A stretch of 64,000 nt of DNA from contig CAVOOM010000007.1 of the NCBI GenBank assembly GCA_963697565.1, forward strand, positions 1 through 64,000, in the 5' to 3' direction. Below, one piece after another: positions 47,539 through 56,255 of the stretch. A program made the position numbers and the translations under genes. The stretch is from CAWFSE01 sp963697565 (GTDB taxonomy: Bacteria > Actinomycetota > Actinomycetes > CAVWCF01). Numbering within the stretch: the stretch's first letter is position 1; each line of letters starts with the position of its first letter. The notes under the pieces are model-generated. The model did not search any database, had not been told where the DNA came from, and was given only the letters and a program-made list of their open reading frames with translations.

Positions 47539-48519
47539 TCAGCCGACCGGGTCGAGCGGGCGGTCTGCGGGGGCGGGCTCGCTCGCCGCGGTGACCTCGG
47601 CGCGGGTCGCGTGACGGCGCCACCAGGCCAGCAGCGGCAGTCCGAGGAGAAGCGCCAGCACCGCGAACGGCAGCACCGCGCCGAGCCCGGTGAGCAGCGC
47701 CGTGGACGCCGCCACGAACGCGTCCCAGCCGGCGCGGAGCCCGGCCAGGAACCCGGTCTCCTCCTCGGGGGCGGCCGCGTCGGGGCCGAGCACGACGAGG
47801 GTCACGGTCGACTGGGCGGCCTGGTCGGCAAGGGCCGCCTGGCGGGAGAGCAGCGCCTCAAGGTCGGCCTCCCGGCGGGTGAGCTCGGACTCGATGGTGA
47901 CGACGTCGCCGATGCTCTCGGCCTTCGACAGCAGCAGCCGGACCCGCTCGATGCTGGCGCGCTGGGTCGCGATCCGGGCCTCGAGGTCGACGACCTCGCC
48001 GGTGACGTCGACGGCGGACTGGGTCTGGTCGCGCAGGTCGCCCAGCTCGGCCAGGTCGGCGAGCACCGCGTCGAGGCGGTCGGCGGGCACCCGCAGGACC
48101 AAGGTGGCCAGGCTGCGGTCCTCGTCGACCGGGTCGATCGTGGTCTGCTCGCTGGTGACCGCGCCGCCGGCGGCGGCGGCGATGGCCCGGGCGCGGTCGG
48201 CGGCCGAGCGGACGGTGTCGGCCTGGATGGTGACGCTCGCGGTGCGGATGATCGAGCGGTCGATGACGGCGGCCGACGCGTCGGCGCCGGTCGGCTCGGC
48301 GGCCTTGGCGGCGTCCTGCCCGGCCGCGTCGCCGGGGGCGGCCTCCGGAGCCACGAGGTCGGCGCCCGCGGGGCGCGTACCGGCATCGGAGCCCGCCGTG
48401 TCGGCGCCTCCCGAGCACGCGGCCAGCAGGACCACGAGGGCCCCGCTGGCGGCGACCGCCAGGAGGGCCTTGCGGCGGCCGGATCGGTGGGGCTGGGCTG
48501 CGGGGCTGGTCTCGGTCAT
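47539..48519 (-). CDS. DUF4349 lipoprotein with coiled coil and C-terminal TM helix
   Basis: 326 residues. Signal with lipobox LLAAC (ALVVLLAACSGGADTAG), an Ala/Pro-rich linker, then DUF4349: DRSIIRTASVTIQADTVRSA, AAAAGGAVTSEQTTID, LVLRVPADRLDAVLADLAEL, VVDLEARIATQRASIERVRL (coiled coil), ESELTRREADLEALLSRQAA. A membrane helix (VLPFAVLALLLGLPLLAWW) and a short basic tail end it. Envelope protein of unknown function. Convergent with hemE (9 bp) and divergent from hemY. Confidence 0.88.
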   Translation of the reverse strand: MTETSPAAQPHRSGRRKALLAVAASGALVVLLAACSGGADTAGSDAGTRPAGADLVAPEAAPGDAAGQDAAKAAEPTGADASAAVIDRSIIRTASVTIQADTVRSAADRARAIAAAAGGAVTSEQTTIDPVDEDRSLATLVLRVPADRLDAVLADLAELGDLRDQTQSAVDVTGEVVDLEARIATQRASIERVRLLLSKAESIGDVVTIESELTRREADLEALLSRQAALADQAAQSTVTLVVLGPDAAAPEEETGFLAGLRAGWDAFVAASTALLTGLGAVLPFAVLALLLGLPLLAWWRRHATRAEVTAASEPAPADRPLDPVG

Positions 48520-48660
48520 CGCGGGCCTCCGGCCTGACGGATCGGCAGCGGTGGCGCTGGCGATCGGTTCTGCCGCTGGGACGGCGACGCGGGGGAGCCG
48601 GTTCCCGCTTTGGGCCTTTCGGTCCGCGCTCGCGCCGAGGTCGTCTGCCACGCTGAGCAG

Positions 48661-50094
48661 ATGAGCGACCCACGTCCGCATATCGCCGTGGTGGGCGGCG
48701 GCATCGCCGGCCTCGCGGCGGCGCACGCGGTCCGCCGGCTCGCGGGCGGCGCGGTGCGGATCACCGTGTTCGAGGGGTCCGACCGGATCGGCGGCAAGCT
48801 GCACGCCTCCGAGGTGGCCGGCCTGGCGGTGGACGAGGGCGCCGAGTCGATGCTCGCCCGCCGCCCCGAGGGAGTCGCCCTGGCGCGGACGGTGGGCCTG
48901 GGCGCCGACGTCGTCCACCCGGCGGTCGAGGGCGCGCAGGTCGCCACCGAGGGCGGGCTGCGTCCGCTGCCTCGCCGCCAGCTGATGGGCATCCCCGGCG
49001 ATCTCCGCGAACTCGCGACGACCGGCCTGCTGTCGCTGCCCGCGCTGCTGCGGCTCCCGCTCGACCACGTCCTGCCGCGCACCCCGGTGGATGAGGACAT
49101 CGCGATCGGCCGCTACGTCCGGGCGCGGCTCGGCAGCGAGGTCGTCGACCGGATGGTCGAGCCCCTGCTCGGCGGCGTCTACGCCGGGCACGCCGACGAG
49201 CTGTCCCTCGACGCGACGGTCCCGCAGCTGTCGGGCGCGGTGCGCATGGAGCGCTCGCTGCTCAAGGCCACCCGCCAGGTCATGGGGTCGGCCACCCGCG
49301 GCGGGCCCGTCTTCGCCAGCCTGCGCGGGGGCATGGGGGCCCTGCCTGACGCCGTGGCCGCCGCCAGCGGCGCCGAGATCCGCACCGGCGCGATGGTCCG
49401 CGAGCTGCGTCGGCTGCCGGGCGGCCGCTGGCGGCTGGTGATCGGGCCCACCCGCTCGCCCGAGACCGTGGAGGCCGACGGCGTGATCGTGGCGGCCCCG
49501 GCTGCGGCTGCCTCCCGGCTGCTGCGCCGCACGGCGCCGTTCGCGGCCGCCGAGCTGGCCCAGATCGAGTACGCCAGCGTCGCGATCATCACGTACGCGT
49601 TCCCGCGCTCGGCGGTCGTGAGCCCCCTGCACGGCACCGGCTTCCTGGTGCCGCCTCGAGCCGGCACGACCGTCAAGGCCGCCACCTTCTCCTCGCACAA
49701 GTGGGGGTGGCTGGGCCACGCGGACCCCGACACCGTGATCGTGCGGTGCTCGGTGGGCCGGCACGGCGACGAGGCCGACCTGCAGCGCGCGGACGACGAG
49801 CTCGCCTGGCTCGCGCTGGACGAGCTGCGCGAGCTGACCGGCCTCGCGGGCGCCCCGATCGACACCCGGGTGACGCGCTGGGGCGGGGGCGTGCCGCAGT
49901 ACGCCGTGGGCCACCTGCGGCGGGTGTCGCGGATCCACGCCGCCGTGGCCGAGCAGCCCGGTCTCGCGGTGTGCGGCGCCGCGTACGACGGGGTGGGCGT
50001 GCCGGCCTGCATCGCGTCGGCCGACGCAGCGGCCCGCCAGGTGATGCGCGCGGTGGCGGCCGGGACACAATGGAGCCATGTCGAGCAGCGCTGA
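48661..50094 (+). CDS. hemY: Coproporphyrinogen III oxidase (HemY/CgoX type)
   Basis: 477 residues, intact. FAD dinucleotide fold HIAVVGGGIAGLAAAHAVRR with ITVFEGSDRIGGKL, PLLGGVYAGHADELSLDATV, the aromatic FAD contact GWLGHADPDTVIVRCSVGR and C-terminal LAVCGAAYDGVGVPACIASA. Proteins of this group from Gram-positive bacteria oxidise coproporphyrinogen III to coproporphyrin III (CgoX) rather than acting on protoporphyrinogen; the adjacent hemQ supports that. Overlaps chdC by 17 bp. Confidence 0.93.
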   Translation: MSDPRPHIAVVGGGIAGLAAAHAVRRLAGGAVRITVFEGSDRIGGKLHASEVAGLAVDEGAESMLARRPEGVALARTVGLGADVVHPAVEGAQVATEGGLRPLPRRQLMGIPGDLRELATTGLLSLPALLRLPLDHVLPRTPVDEDIAIGRYVRARLGSEVVDRMVEPLLGGVYAGHADELSLDATVPQLSGAVRMERSLLKATRQVMGSATRGGPVFASLRGGMGALPDAVAAASGAEIRTGAMVRELRRLPGGRWRLVIGPTRSPETVEADGVIVAAPAAAASRLLRRTAPFAAAELAQIEYASVAIITYAFPRSAVVSPLHGTGFLVPPRAGTTVKAATFSSHKWGWLGHADPDTVIVRCSVGRHGDEADLQRADDELAWLALDELRELTGLAGAPIDTRVTRWGGGVPQYAVGHLRRVSRIHAAVAEQPGLAVCGAAYDGVGVPACIASADAAARQVMRAVAAGTQWSHVEQR

Positions 50095-50785
50095 GGGCCG
50101 GCCGAAGGCCCGCGACCTCAACCAGGTGATCCGCTACGCCATGTGGTCGGTGTTCAAGGCGGCCCGGCCGCTGGACGACGGCGCCCGCGCCGCCGCCGCG
50201 GCCGAGGTCGAGGGCCTGGTGGAGCAGCTGGCCGCCAAGGACGTCGTGGTCCGCGGCTTCTACGACGTGGCCGGCCTGCGCGCCGACGCCGACGTGATGG
50301 TCTGGTGGCACGCCGCCTCGATCGACGACCTGCAGGACGCGTACGCGCGGCTGCGGCGCACGGCCGTCGGGCGCACCTGGGAGCCGGTCTGGTCGGTGGC
50401 CGCGCTGCACCGCCCTGCGGAGTTCAACAAGAGCCACCTCCCGGCGTTCCTCGCCAACGAGGAGCCGCGCGCGTACGTCTGCGTCTACCCGTTCGTGCGG
50501 TCGTACGAGTGGTACGTCATGCCGGACGCCGAGCGCCGGGCGATGCTCGCCGAGCACGGTCAGATGGGCCGCGACTTCCCCGACGTGCGGGCGAACACCG
50601 TCGCCGCGTTCGCCCTCGGCGACTACGAGTGGATCCTGGCCTTCGAGGCCGACGAGCTGCACCGCATCGTCGACCTGATGCGCCATCTGCGCGGGTCGCA
50701 GGCCCGGCTGCACGTGCGGGAGGAGCTGCCGTTCTACACCGGCCGCCGCCGCCCGGTCGCCGAGCTGGTCGCGAACCTGCCGTAG
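50078..50785 (+). CDS. chdC: Coproheme decarboxylase (HemQ/ChdC)
   Basis: 235 residues, intact. Catalyses H2O2-dependent decarboxylation of coproheme to heme b. By spacing, Tyr137 (CVYPFVRSYEWYVMP) and His160 (AEHGQMGRDF) match the catalytic Tyr and axial His of actinobacterial ChdC. N-terminal YAMWSVFKAARPL and central WWHAASIDDLQDAYARL are typical. ATG 50078 lies inside the 3' end of hemY, so the two steps are translationally linked. Confidence 0.95.
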   Translation: MSSSAEGRPKARDLNQVIRYAMWSVFKAARPLDDGARAAAAAEVEGLVEQLAAKDVVVRGFYDVAGLRADADVMVWWHAASIDDLQDAYARLRRTAVGRTWEPVWSVAALHRPAEFNKSHLPAFLANEEPRAYVCVYPFVRSYEWYVMPDAERRAMLAEHGQMGRDFPDVRANTVAAFALGDYEWILAFEADELHRIVDLMRHLRGSQARLHVREELPFYTGRRRPVAELVANLP

Positions 50786-50796
50786 CAGGCCCCCGG

Positions 50797-51252
50797 CTAG
50801 CCGCCGAGGGGCTCCATCCGCAGCGAGACGCTGTTGATGCAGTAGCGCAGGTCGGTCGGCGTGCCGTAGCCCTCGCCCTCGAAGACGTGCCCGAGGTGCG
50901 ATCCGCAGCGCGCGCAGCGCACCTCGACGCGCTTCATGCCCATCGAGCGGTCCTCGATCTCCACGACGCGGTCGCCGGCGAGCGGGGAGAAGAAGGACGG
51001 CCAGCCGCAGTGGCTGTCGAACTTCTCGGTCGACCGGAACAGCTCCTCGCCGCAGGCGCGGCAGGCGTAGACCCCCTCGGCCTTGGTCTCGGTGTACTCG
51101 CCGGACCACGGTCGCTCGGTGCCCGCCTCGCGGAGCACGTGGTAGGCCTCGGGGTCGAGCTCGGCCTTCCACTCGTCCTCGGTCTTGACGACCTCGTAGG
51201 CCTCGCCGTCGGGGCGGGTGGTGGGCACGCTGTGCCGTCCGATTCCGAACAT
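50797..51252 (-). CDS. msrB: Peptide-methionine (R)-S-oxide reductase MsrB
   Basis: 151 residues. Zinc cysteines at 64/67 (CRAC) and 113/116 (CARC), catalytic Cys138 in RYCINSVSLRM, KFDSHCGWPSFFSP with Cys82, and the substrate segment HLGHVFEGEG. Reduces methionine-R-sulfoxide in proteins via thioredoxin. Convergent with chdC (11 bp); msrB lies near hemQ in mycobacteria too. Confidence 0.95.
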   Translation of the reverse strand: MFGIGRHSVPTTRPDGEAYEVVKTEDEWKAELDPEAYHVLREAGTERPWSGEYTETKAEGVYACRACGEELFRSTEKFDSHCGWPSFFSPLAGDRVVEIEDRSMGMKRVEVRCARCGSHLGHVFEGEGYGTPTDLRYCINSVSLRMEPLGG

Positions 51253-51309
51253 GCCTCGACGGTACGACGCCGCTCTGAGTCACGCCACCGCGGCGTGATG
51301 ACGGGTCCC

Positions 51310-52562
51310 TTACGTGGAGGCCGCTCTCAAGTCCGTGACGATCAGGATGCCCAGGCACATCTCGTCGGTGGTGCCCTCGCCCCAGACGACGTAACGCGGC
51401 GGCGTGCCCTTGAACGCGGGCAACTGGTCGCGCAGAGTCGCGTCGTGGGTGCAGGTGACAGTGAGTGTGTCGCCCTTGCGAAGGCTGACCGGCTCGGGGA
51501 GGGGTTGGGCGCCTTGGCTGTCGAAGTCCCAGACCGGGATGTCGAGCAGGGTGCGCGCCTTCGGGGTCCTGGCGTTGGCCTCGATCCGGATCGAGCGTCC
51601 GAGCAGGTGCATGTGCCCTGCGGCCGCGCGCACTGTCACATCCTCGCGCAGCGTGCGGACGCAGGTCTGCGTCGGCACCCGCCACTGGCCTGAATGGGTC
51701 GCCGTTGCAGAGCAGCTGCAGGCCTCCGATGGTGCGCTGGGCGCCCTCGCCGAACCGGCGGGTGACGTCGAGCACGGCGTCGCCGCGGTTGCAGAGGGCG
51801 CCCGTGGCGCCTTCGGGGCAGGGCAGCTCGACTGGGCCGGGCAGCAGCATGGTGCGCATCGGCGGTGAGGCTCGGGGTATCGGAGACCCGAAGGCGCACC
51901 TGGGTGCTGTCGGTGACCGGCTGGTCTTCGGCGCCGTTCAGGTTGTAGTGCATCTGGATCACGATGCGGCTACCAGGGGAGACCGGCACGCCGAACCCGT
52001 CGGCGAAGACGTTCTCCCGGCCGCCGGGCGCCCAACCGGCGAGCCAGGGGGCGGCGTCGAGTCCGTCGAGCGGGTCCTTGGTCTGGGTGGGGAGACCGGG
52101 CCCCCCGAAGCACTCCCAACCGGGCCTCGGGTCGGCCGCGTCCATTGGCCTGGGCCGCGCCGATCTGGCCGGGCTCCACCCGGAACAGGATGGAGTGGTG
52201 GACGACCGCGGGATTGCCGGGCAGGAAGGCGACGCCGGTGATGAAGGAGTCGGCGGCGAGACGCGGGATCGGCGAGGAAGCAGCGGTAGTCATCGGTGCC
52301 GCCCTTGGGGGCGGCGGGCTCGTACTGGCCACCGGGCAGGGCGTCGGCCACGCCAACGGTCACGAACCGCTCACCGGACCGCAGCGGGGCCGGCGGCGCT
52401 GGCGGCGCTGGCGGAGAGGTCGAGGAGTGTGCGCCGGACGCTGGAGTGCGCACCGGAGGCGACCGGGGCCGAGCCCGCGGCGTGGTCGGCCGTGTGGATC
52501 GACGCGCACCCGGTGGCGGTCGTGCAGAGCACGGCGACGGCACCCAGGAGGCGAACCCACAT
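51310..52562 (-). CDS. Copper type II (PHM/DBH-like) monooxygenase lipoprotein (frameshifts)
   Basis: About 418 residues with at least three shifts. Lipoprotein-like signal (LGAVAVLCTTATGCAS). The first copper domain has AVVHHSILFRVEPGQIG (HH pair of the CuH site). A second domain has RIVIQMHYNLNG, then AAAGHMHLLGRSIRIEANAR (HxH of CuM) and YVVWGEGTTDEMCLGILIVT (Met ligand). These match the two-domain layout of peptidylglycine and dopamine beta-monooxygenases, which hydroxylate C-H bonds with ascorbate and O2. The bacterial substrate is unknown. Confidence 0.75.
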
Positions 52563-52614
52563 GCGCCGAGGGTACGTCCCGTCGGCCTGCCTGGTTTGCG
52601 GCTAGCGTCGGCCC

Positions 52615-53697
52615 GTGGCCAAGGCGGGCGAGCACGGCGAGCCGGTGATCCTGGACGTCGACGGGCACGCCGTGCGGGTGAGCAACCCGGGCAAGCCGTA
52701 CTTCCCTGCGGTCGGCATCACCAAGCTGCAGGTGGTCGAGCACTACCTGGCGTGCGGCGAGGGCATCCTGCGCGCCCTGCGCGAGCGGCCCACGACCCTG
52801 GAGCGGTGGCCGGGCGGGGTCGTCGAGGGCGCCCGGATCTCGACCCGCGAGGGGTTCAAGGGCGAGGCGTTCTACCAGAAGCGGGTGCCGAGCGGCGCCC
52901 CCGCGTGGGTCGAGACCGCGCACATCGCCTTTCCCTCCGGGCGCACCGCCGACGAGGTCGCGCCGACGTCGCTGGCCGTGGTGGCCTGGGCGGCCCAGCT
53001 CGGCACCGTCACCTTCCACCCGTGGCCGGTGCGGCGGGCCGACGTCGAACACCCCGATGAGCTGCGCATCGACCTCGACCCCCAGCCCGGCTCGGACTTC
53101 GCCGACGCCGTCGAGGTGGCGCGCGAGGCCCACGCGATGTTCGACGAGCTCGGTTGGGTGGCGTACCCCAAGACCAGCGGGGGCCGCGGCGTGCACATCT
53201 ACGTCCGGATCCAGCCGCGGTGGTCGTTCACCGAGGTCCGGCATGCCGCGATCGCGTTCGGGCGCGCCCTTGAGCGGCGGCTGCCCGGGCGGGTGACGAC
53301 CGAGTGGTGGAAGGAGAACCGCCCCGACGGCTCGATCTTCGTGGACTACAACCAGAACGCCCGCGACCGCACGATCGCCTCGGCGTACTCGATCCGGCCC
53401 AAGCCGAACGCCCCGGTGTCGGCGCCGCTCACCTGGGCCGAGCTCGACGACGCGCAGCCGGCGGACTTCACGGTCGCGACGATGGCCGCGCGCTTCGCCG
53501 CTGTGGGGGACCGCCACGCCGCGATCGACGACGTGGACCACGACCTGACGCCTCTGTTGGAGTGGTGGGAGCGCGACGAGCGCGACCACGGGCTCGGCGA
53601 TCTGCCCTATCCGCCGGACTACCCCAAGATGCCGGGCGAGCCCAAGCGCGTGCAACCCAGCCGCGCCAGGCCTCTGACCAGCGACGATGCTGTATAG
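52615..53697 (+). CDS. Stand-alone LigD-type polymerase/primase (PolDom)
   Basis: 360 residues of the AEP (archaeo-eukaryotic primase) fold found in the polymerase domain of NHEJ ligase D. Landmarks: VRVSNPGKPYFPAVGITKLQ, RWPGGVVEGARISTREGFKG, the metal site RIDLDPQPGSDF, KTSGGRGVHIYVRIQP, WWKENRPDGSIFVDYNQNAR and SAYSIRPKPNAPVSAPLTW. No ligase or nuclease domain. It fills gaps in double-strand-break repair in other bacteria. The last 25 codons are probably supplied by the integrated element (see 53622-60395); the original 3' end lies at 60344-60419. GTG 52615 start. Confidence 0.9.
   Translation: MAKAGEHGEPVILDVDGHAVRVSNPGKPYFPAVGITKLQVVEHYLACGEGILRALRERPTTLERWPGGVVEGARISTREGFKGEAFYQKRVPSGAPAWVETAHIAFPSGRTADEVAPTSLAVVAWAAQLGTVTFHPWPVRRADVEHPDELRIDLDPQPGSDFADAVEVAREAHAMFDELGWVAYPKTSGGRGVHIYVRIQPRWSFTEVRHAAIAFGRALERRLPGRVTTEWWKENRPDGSIFVDYNQNARDRTIASAYSIRPKPNAPVSAPLTWAELDDAQPADFTVATMAARFAAVGDRHAAIDDVDHDLTPLLEWWERDERDHGLGDLPYPPDYPKMPGEPKRVQPSRARPLTSDDAV
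53622..53673 (+). repeat. Left attachment-site repeat (attL-like)
   Basis: 52 bp of polymerase 3' coding sequence (encoding PKMPGEPKRVQPSRARP) matching 60344-60395 except at two positions (G/C in codon CGCGTG/CGCCTG and G/A in AGG/AAG). The crossover must lie in one of the identical stretches. Confidence 0.75.
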
Positions 53698-53749
53698 ACA
53701 GCGTCCACCGGGGTTGGCACAGCGCTCACTCAGCGGAGAACCTTTCATC

Positions 53750-54519
53750 GTGCCCGAACGCCTCGACGACCTGCTCACGTCCTTCCGCCGCGACCTGCGG
53801 GCCGCCGGCAAGGCCGACCGCACCGGCGAGCTCTACTCGCAGAGCGTGACGTCTTCGGCAAGTGCCGGGCCGAGGAGGGCCGCGAGCCCGTCCTCGAGGA
53901 GATGACCCGCGGGGCGCTGTCGGCGTGGCTGGCCGAGCTGGCCGGGCGCAACGCCCCGGCACCGTGGCGACCCGCTTCCGCGGGCTGCGCCGCTTCAGCA
54001 ACTGGGCCGTGGCCGAGGGGTACCTGGACACCTCCCCGATGGCGACGATGGAGCGGCCCAAGCCACCGGCGAGGCCGGTGCCGATCCTGTCCGACCCGGA
54101 GATAGCCGCGCTGCTCAAGGCGTGCGCGGGGACCGCGCTCGAGGACCGCCGCGATCTCGTGATCCTGCGGCTGCTGATGGACTGCGGGCTGAGGATCTCG
54201 GAGCTGGCCGGGCTGACCGTCGCCGACGTCGACCTCAAGGCGCACGACGTCGTGCACGTCATGGGCAAGGGCCGCCGCCCCCGCGCTGCTGCTGTCCCAG
54301 CGCGGCCCGATGAGCACCTCCGGCGTCGACAACTTGCACGCCCACCGCTTCCGGCACACCTTCGCCCACACCTGGCTCGCCGAGGGCGGCCAGGAGCGCG
54401 ACCTCATGCGGCTGGCCGGGTGGACGTCCGACGCGATGCTCTCCCACTACGGCTCCAGCGCCGCCGACGCCCGCGCCCTCGACGCCCACCGCCGCCTGCG
54501 GTTGGGGGACCGGCAGTGA
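53750..54519 (+). pseudogene. Tyrosine recombinase/integrase, frameshifted and internally shortened
   Basis: From GTG 53750: SAM-like core-binding domain (FRRDLRAAGKADRTGELYSQ, then RGALSAWLAELAG and RFRGLRRFSNWAVAEGYLDT). Catalytic domain: RLLMDCGLRISELAGLTVAD (Arg I), HVMGKGRRPR (beta-strand Lys), AHRFRHTFAHTWLAEG (HxxR), LMRLAGWTSDAMLSHYG (Trp and Tyr). Compared with related phage integrases, two stretches of roughly 20-30 residues appear to be missing, after GKGRRPR and before NLHAHRFRH. Frameshifts occur near 53855, 53970 and 54290. Catalytic residues remain, but the shortening suggests inactivity unless the assembly has lost sequence. Confidence 0.75.
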
Positions 54520-54772
54520 GGCCCCCCGACGCCCCCACGAGGTACTCGGTGGCGTTCGTCTGCCACAAGCACCCCAAGGTCCGGCTGATGCTCGCCACCG
54601 CCATCTCCGATAACTCAGAGCGAAGCCGCGCGACGTGCACCTCGACGACAAGTGCGCGCGGCAGGCCGTCGCGACCGTCACGCCGGATGGCCGGAGCACC
54701 GTCACCAAGTACCGGATGACCAGGGCCACACCGGCCACCGTCGCGCTGGCGACCGGCTCCTTGAGCGGGTGA
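54516..54772 (+). CDS. Hypothetical protein (one frameshift)
   Basis: About 85 residues from GTG 54516, overlapping the recombinase stop (GTGA). First part RYSVAFVCHKHPKVRLMLAT; after a shift near 54625 it reads RDVHLDDKCARQAVATVTPD and ends at TGA 54770-54772, which overlaps the next GTG. No family recognised. The repeated overlaps suggest a short operon behind the integrase. Confidence 0.4.
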
Positions 54773-55086
54773 ACCGGGTCACACCCGGCCACATCCTCAA
54801 GTACAACAAGTTCTACATCGGCCTGTCGCGGGACGGCGTCCCCGACAACTTCGTCGCGTTCATCCCGAGGAAGGAGTTCATCGTCGTCCGCTTCAAGATC
54901 GAACAGAGCGATGAGCTGACGGCAAGGATCGAAGAGGGCGGCCTGTCCTTGATGGGCTACGTGAAGCAGTGGGGCCTCTACCAAGTGCGGTGCACCGCGG
55001 CAGATCTCGACAGGGAGTCCGAGCTCCTCGATGAGCTGGTTGTCAGGGCTGGCGGCGTCACCCCACCCCAGGTCCCCGAGAGCTGA
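54769..55086 (+). CDS. DUF5655-like domain protein
   Basis: 105 residues. ILKYNKFYIGLSRDGVPDNF, VAFIPRKEFIVVRFKIEQSD and GLSLMGYVKQWGLYQVRCTA match the pattern of a domain (DUF5655-like) found at the C-terminus of restriction-related or predicted transport proteins. Here it stands alone, so it is either a small stand-alone version or a remnant. GTG 54769 overlaps the preceding stop. Lower GC and more Lys codons than the neighbours suggest acquired DNA. Confidence 0.6.
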   Translation: MNRVTPGHILKYNKFYIGLSRDGVPDNFVAFIPRKEFIVVRFKIEQSDELTARIEEGGLSLMGYVKQWGLYQVRCTAADLDRESELLDELVVRAGGVTPPQVPES

Positions 55087-55168
55087 CGTAGGGCAGACGA
55101 GCCCACCGAGCTCTTCCTCAACTGACTCCTCGGCCCACCAAGATAAGGAATCCGGGTCAAGCCACGCG

Positions 55169-55594
55169 TCAGACGGAGGGGTCGCAGGTGAGGGGGTAGT
55201 CCTCGCTTGTCCTCGCCGAGATGGCCTCCACCAGATCGCGCATGAGCGCCTCCTCCGCGGGCGGCACATCGCCCCAGTGGTGGGTCAGCCGCTGGACCCA
55301 GAACAGCGTCCCGCGCAGCAGGTCGAGGCCCGCCCACTCGGGCACCTGCCCGTCGACCCGCATCGCCTCCAGCACCGGCTGCACGATCGGGACCAGCGCG
55401 TCAGGCCCGCTGCCGAGGCGGTCGTAGCCGTTGTAGGTGAGGGCGAACTCCAGGAGGTCGGGCAGCGGCGCGTCACGGGCGGGGCAGATCGCCAGGCGGC
55501 TACACACGATCGGTCGTCTCCTTCTTCTGTCGGCCGAGGTCGCCCGCGCCGCATCGGGCGAGCTGGACCTGGTGGCTGGTGCGAGTTGGCTCAT
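55169..55594 (-). CDS. Hypothetical helical protein
   Basis: 141 residues, ATG 55594 preceded by AGGGGA. The first 50 residues are Arg/Ser-rich and the rest is helical: LPDLLEFALTYNGYDRLGSG, ALVPIVQPVLEAMRVDGQVP, WAGLDLLRGTLFWVQRLTHH. No domain known to me. Element cargo by position. Confidence 0.55.
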   Translation of the reverse strand: MSQLAPATRSSSPDAARATSADRRRRRPIVCSRLAICPARDAPLPDLLEFALTYNGYDRLGSGPDALVPIVQPVLEAMRVDGQVPEWAGLDLLRGTLFWVQRLTHHWGDVPPAEEALMRDLVEAISARTSEDYPLTCDPSV

Positions 55595-55721
55595 GGCGTC
55601 CCCTCGCCTCGAAGAGCCCGTCCCTGGCCCAGCATCCGACCCCGCGGGGAGCCCCGCCCAGTGCCGAACGGCCCAGCCCACCCTCAAGCAGTCGCCCCTG
55701 AAGCCCGCCCGCGGTGGGCCG

Positions 55722-55871
55722 TCAGGGACGTGGCGGTGCCGCGGCGACGTCCGGCGTCGCCGCCAGCGCGGCCTTCGCCTGCCTCGCCCACGCCAGCAGC
55801 TCCGCGTCCGTCATGTCCCGCGGGTGCTTCGGGGGCCTGACGTGGACGTGCTCAGGCGCTTCCTCCGCCAT
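55722..55871 (-). CDS. Small protein, 49 residues
   Basis: ATG 55871 has GGGAGG six bases ahead, the strongest ribosome site in this part. The product is MAEEAPEHVHVRPPKHPRDM, followed by TDAELLAWARQAKAALAATP, a soluble amphipathic helix, ending PPRP. It is short and easily overlooked. The site and codon pattern support it; function unknown. Confidence 0.55.
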   Translation of the reverse strand: MAEEAPEHVHVRPPKHPRDMTDAELLAWARQAKAALAATPDVAAAPPRP

Positions 55872-56045
55872 CGGTTCCTCCCGGTGTCACCGTGCCGAGC
55901 CCGCCTGTGCCCGAGAGGGCACCCGTCCAGTGTGCCCCCCCGTGCCCGGGGACGCGTGGCGAGGACCCGGCGGTAGGCGGAAGCGTGCCTCGGGCCACGT
56001 CCGAGCCAGGGGCGCACGTCGGCCCCTCGACGTACCGTCCCCTCC

Positions 56046-56237
56046 GTGCCGACGACGTACCGCCAGCTCGACGAGCCCGCCGCCGTCATGCTCCACGACG
56101 GCGGCCGGGAGACCCCGGGGTGGCTGGTCGCGTGGCGGCGCGACCGGGACGGGTGGCGCGCCTATGTCGAGTGGTCCACCGGGGTGGGGCTCAACCACTT
56201 GGGCTGGTGGGACGCCAGGGACGTGCGCGCGTTGTAG
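56046..56237 (+). CDS. Small hypothetical protein, 63 residues
   Basis: GTG 56046 to TAG 56235-56237. AAVMLHDGGRETPGWLVAWR, then RDGWRAYVEWSTGVGLNHLG and WWDARDVRAL give a compact beta-rich protein. Similar short proteins (W-rich, ending in WxDxxDLRP-like) occur near actinobacterial phage genes in my memory, but I cannot name the family. Confidence 0.55.
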   Translation: MPTTYRQLDEPAAVMLHDGGRETPGWLVAWRRDRDGWRAYVEWSTGVGLNHLGWWDARDVRAL

Positions 56238-56255
56238 GCGGCGCGTCCGACGGCG

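Noticed and set aside
45429..47594. Apparent EamA transporter-HemE fusion
   Set aside because: A shift near 46408 removes the EamA stop. In the other frame EamA ends normally at 46440, and HemE has its own ATG at 46479.
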